Shown here in pieces: positions 61,681 through 64,000 of a stretch of DNA of 64,000 bases (positions within the stretch are counted from its first letter, which is position 1; the number at the start of each line of letters is the position of its first letter). The notes under the pieces were generated by a model that saw only the letters and a program-made list of their open reading frames with translations, searched no databases and was not told the origin of the DNA. This DNA is from Paulownia fortunei (lineage: Eukaryota; Streptophyta; Magnoliopsida; Lamiales; Paulowniaceae). The stretch spans positions 7,148,841 through 7,212,840 of the forward strand of contig CM033116.1 in assembly GCA_019321725.1 (NCBI GenBank), in the 5' to 3' direction. Both the position numbers and the translations under genes were made by a program.

Positions 61681-63823
61681 TGTTGGGTTTGCGCGATTTC
61701 GGGAAATGTATACGCAGCGAAATTTAAAAATTTTCAAAAACATAAATATACATTACATCACATGTAATTAAAATGAATTTCGGAACTCTTTCGCAATTAC
61801 TCAATTGTGCGTTTTCTAATAGTTAAAATAAGAAAGTTTCAGAAACTCTTACATTGATTTGCACTCCGGCTGAAGTAGGGATTGAAACGATTCAAATCGT
61901 TATCTCTACTTGAAAGTATCTCCATATTCTTTGATTCAAAACCCATTTGATTGAAGTCTGATTCGCTTCTAGAATTCTAAATGTTATCCTTCTAACGGTA
62001 TCCACACATTGGATGCCCACTCGCAACCAAATCCTATGCTAGTAGTTTTCGATTCGATAATTCTATCCCAAAATGATTTTGTTTGGAACAAGAACACACT
62101 AACAATTAGTTTTTTAGGTATTTAATTTAATTTTTAATTCAATAATTAAATCAATAATTAAATTAGATAAAAGGTTGGTGAACTTTTGGAGATTAAAAGG
62201 AAAGGAGGCACGAATTTTTGGGGATGAAAGAAAACTATTTTTCTTCACAAAAATCTGCAATTAAAATCCCCATAAAAATATCCAAGAAGATTGTCAATCA
62301 AGACTATCACAAGTTCTTTCTATATTGGACTCTTCTTCATTTCTTATCTCCAACTCTTTTGGTAAGTTTCCTTATCCCATAAGGACTTTCTTTTTTCCTT
62401 ATTACCTCTTAGAAATTGAATTTCCAATTCAACTTCCTCTAGGAATTGGATTCCCAATCCAATTTCCTAATAGGCTTCCTACAAGCCCATACCTAATGGG
62501 TCTAGGCCTAGGTAATCAATTAGGCTATACTTTAATTGATCCAATCAAGTAAATTTATTTATTTAATTAATTAGGTCCATCTTAATTAATTGATCTAATC
62601 AATTAATTAAATATTCCAATTGGGCTCCCTAATCCAATTAGGTCCAATCAATTAATCCAATTAATTAATTGAGTTAATTCCATACTTGAATTAATTTAAC
62701 CCCCATTAATTAATCACATTAATTAATTTAATCCAATACTTGGATTAATTTGTAGGCTAGAAATGAACTTGTCCAAATTTTGTGTGTGACCCCTTAGGTT
62801 CACTTTAAACTAGCCGTGGGCTCACAACTCTTGTGACTTAGTTGAACAATTAATTATTCTGATTAATTAATTCAATTAATTAATTCTCTTGAAATTAACT
62901 CATTAATTCCAAGAACCCACAAGACATGGGAAACATCTAGCAATGCATCATGACTCCTAGTCTAAGGTGAATGTGCGAACCTATTTCAATTATGAATACC
63001 ATGCAAGTACGGTCCTTTCGTCATCTAATCTCCTGATTGAGCCTAGGGCATGGATATTGAGTCGAAACCCTATTAACTCAATAACTATATTTCCATTCCT
63101 AGTATCTTGACTCGATGATGAATAATTAGAAAACCCCACGTTTAATTTTCATCCAACCTTGGTCAAGGATTTTAGAGTCAAGTACAGTGGAACACATAGA
63201 AGATTCACCTATTCATCTAGATAGGTGACGGATTCTTTGTTGGTCACTCATTAATCTCCATACATGAAGATGTTACACTTAATATAAACTCCTTATGATT
63301 TTCATGCAATCGGAAAATATATCAAAGTACAACTGTTATGCACAAGGTTATTATGGTGCCTCAAGTTCAAGGACTAATTCTTGCACTATCGTAACGAGAA
63401 AATTCCCACTCGACAATAGAATATTTTCAATTGAAAATTTTCAGGTGGGGTTGTTCAGTGTACTTGTTTCCAACAAGCACCCGCATATATGCACTAGTGT
63501 CTCCACACCAATACCTATGGAATGAGGCATTCTCCTTTCGAACCTACATAGTATGCGCAAGTCTCAATGAGATCAATGATGTCCTATCTCATTGATCTTT
63601 AACTTGAAACGTTTTAAGATCACAGCCTTAGAGGCATATTTCACGATCACCATCATATGCGCAACCATGCCCCGTAGCTATGTGTGATCTAAGGACTTTA
63701 TCTAATTCTTATGATGAATTTAAGATAAAGATTGTCATTTAAATAATATTAATATAAATAAGAATGATTCGCAAGAGTATAAGAACGGCCAAAATAATTA
63801 GCACGTCGGGCACTACTCTAACA
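61681..63823 (-). mobile_element. Ty1/copia-type LTR, 2143 bp (3' LTR of a minus-strand element)
   Basis: Starts TGTTGGGTTTGCGCG and ends ACTCTAACA on the plus strand, so the ends are the inverted pair TGTTGG/CTAACA. Directly outside at 63824 comes ATCTCCCACTTG, whose minus-strand reading CAAGTGGGAGAT is the classic copia polypurine tract, followed by TGTTAG of the LTR. The interior is AT-rich with repeated 'aattaattaa' phrases at 62550-62890. No gene in the LTR. Confidence 0.85.
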
Positions 63824-63834
63824 ATCTCCCACTT
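63824..63834 (-). other. Polypurine tract of the copia element
   Basis: AAGTGGGAGAT on the minus strand, immediately before the TGTTAG start of the LTR. It primes plus-strand DNA synthesis in this element class. Confidence 0.85.
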
Positions 63835-64000
63835 GCTCTAGAGATAATTGCCCTCGTATTAAAGCCCATCTTCTGAAGATGTCCTTCAAATACTTATCTA
63901 AAGGGTTAAAATAGTGGGTCTGCTATATTTTCTACCGAGACAAATCTTTCCATGCTGATTTTACTTCTACCAATGATTTTCATAATTAGGTATCGCTAAT
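63835..64000 (-). pseudogene. Copia pol 3' end (RNase H tail), partial and degraded
   Basis: Minus-strand reading contains VENIADPL at 63912-63935, matching the 'ENIADPLTKPL' motif at the end of copia RNase H, then a downstream FEGHLQKMGF segment. In-frame stops after ADPLF and a few residues later show decay. The rest of the element lies beyond the right edge. Confidence 0.75.

Noticed and set aside
61540..61771. Overlapping ORFs around the GC-rich island
   Set aside because: Three frames on both strands are open over the same short GC-rich patch, which is expected by chance, and none matches a known protein.

Overview
This window looks like AT-rich nuclear DNA from a flowering plant, probably a eudicot. 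The evidence is remains of Ty3/gypsy and Ty1/copia retrotransposons, a Mutator-like element with a 9-bp target duplication, a plant-type hAT transposon of the TTF zinc-finger/DUF4371 kind, and a LOG-type (cytokinin-activating) gene copy. There is no dense gene set, no recognisable rRNA or tRNA, and no typical multi-exon host gene. I cannot name the species.

The dominant structure is a very large near-identical duplication. Bases 139-25771 match bases 25872-54923 almost base for base, and 100 Ns (25772-25871) sit exactly between them. The first base after the gap matches base 139, and the last base before the gap matches base 54923. The homology therefore spans the start of one contig and the end of the other, as expected for two unjoined overlapping contigs or two haplotypes placed in tandem, not for a biological tandem duplication. 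The main difference is a 3374-bp hAT transposon (44946-48319) present only in the second copy, with a perfect 8-bp target-site duplication and a clean empty site in the first copy (19178-19185). Smaller differences are concentrated in a few patches.

Each copy, in order, holds: a dispersed repeat and a 1.16-kb tandem repeat; an older segmental duplication (paralogous blocks X, 3775-10620, and Y, 12121-17001, in first-copy coordinates); a gag-only LTR retrotransposon inserted in X; a Mutator-like element inserted in Y; a gypsy-type LTR with internal debris; a gypsy integrase remnant; a small unknown ORF; and an intronless, decaying LOG-like gene. Right of the duplication (54924-64000) lie two more dispersed-repeat units, low-information AT-rich DNA, an LTR-like promoter region, a GC-rich palindromic island, and a 2.1-kb Ty1/copia LTR with the end of its pol gene running off the window.

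The most interesting host-like content is a small gene family, one member in X and one in Y (so four loci in the window), all on the minus strand. Each encodes a signal peptide followed by about 49-residue repeats, each carrying a Cys-x5-Cys core of the form [VI]IC-x-LLGGC and a charged spacer. It looks like a multi-unit precursor of secreted small cysteine peptides. I do not recognise it as a known family. The X member is a pseudogene without a start codon. The Y member is frameshifted, but in the first copy it keeps an intact 71-residue, single-unit reading frame.
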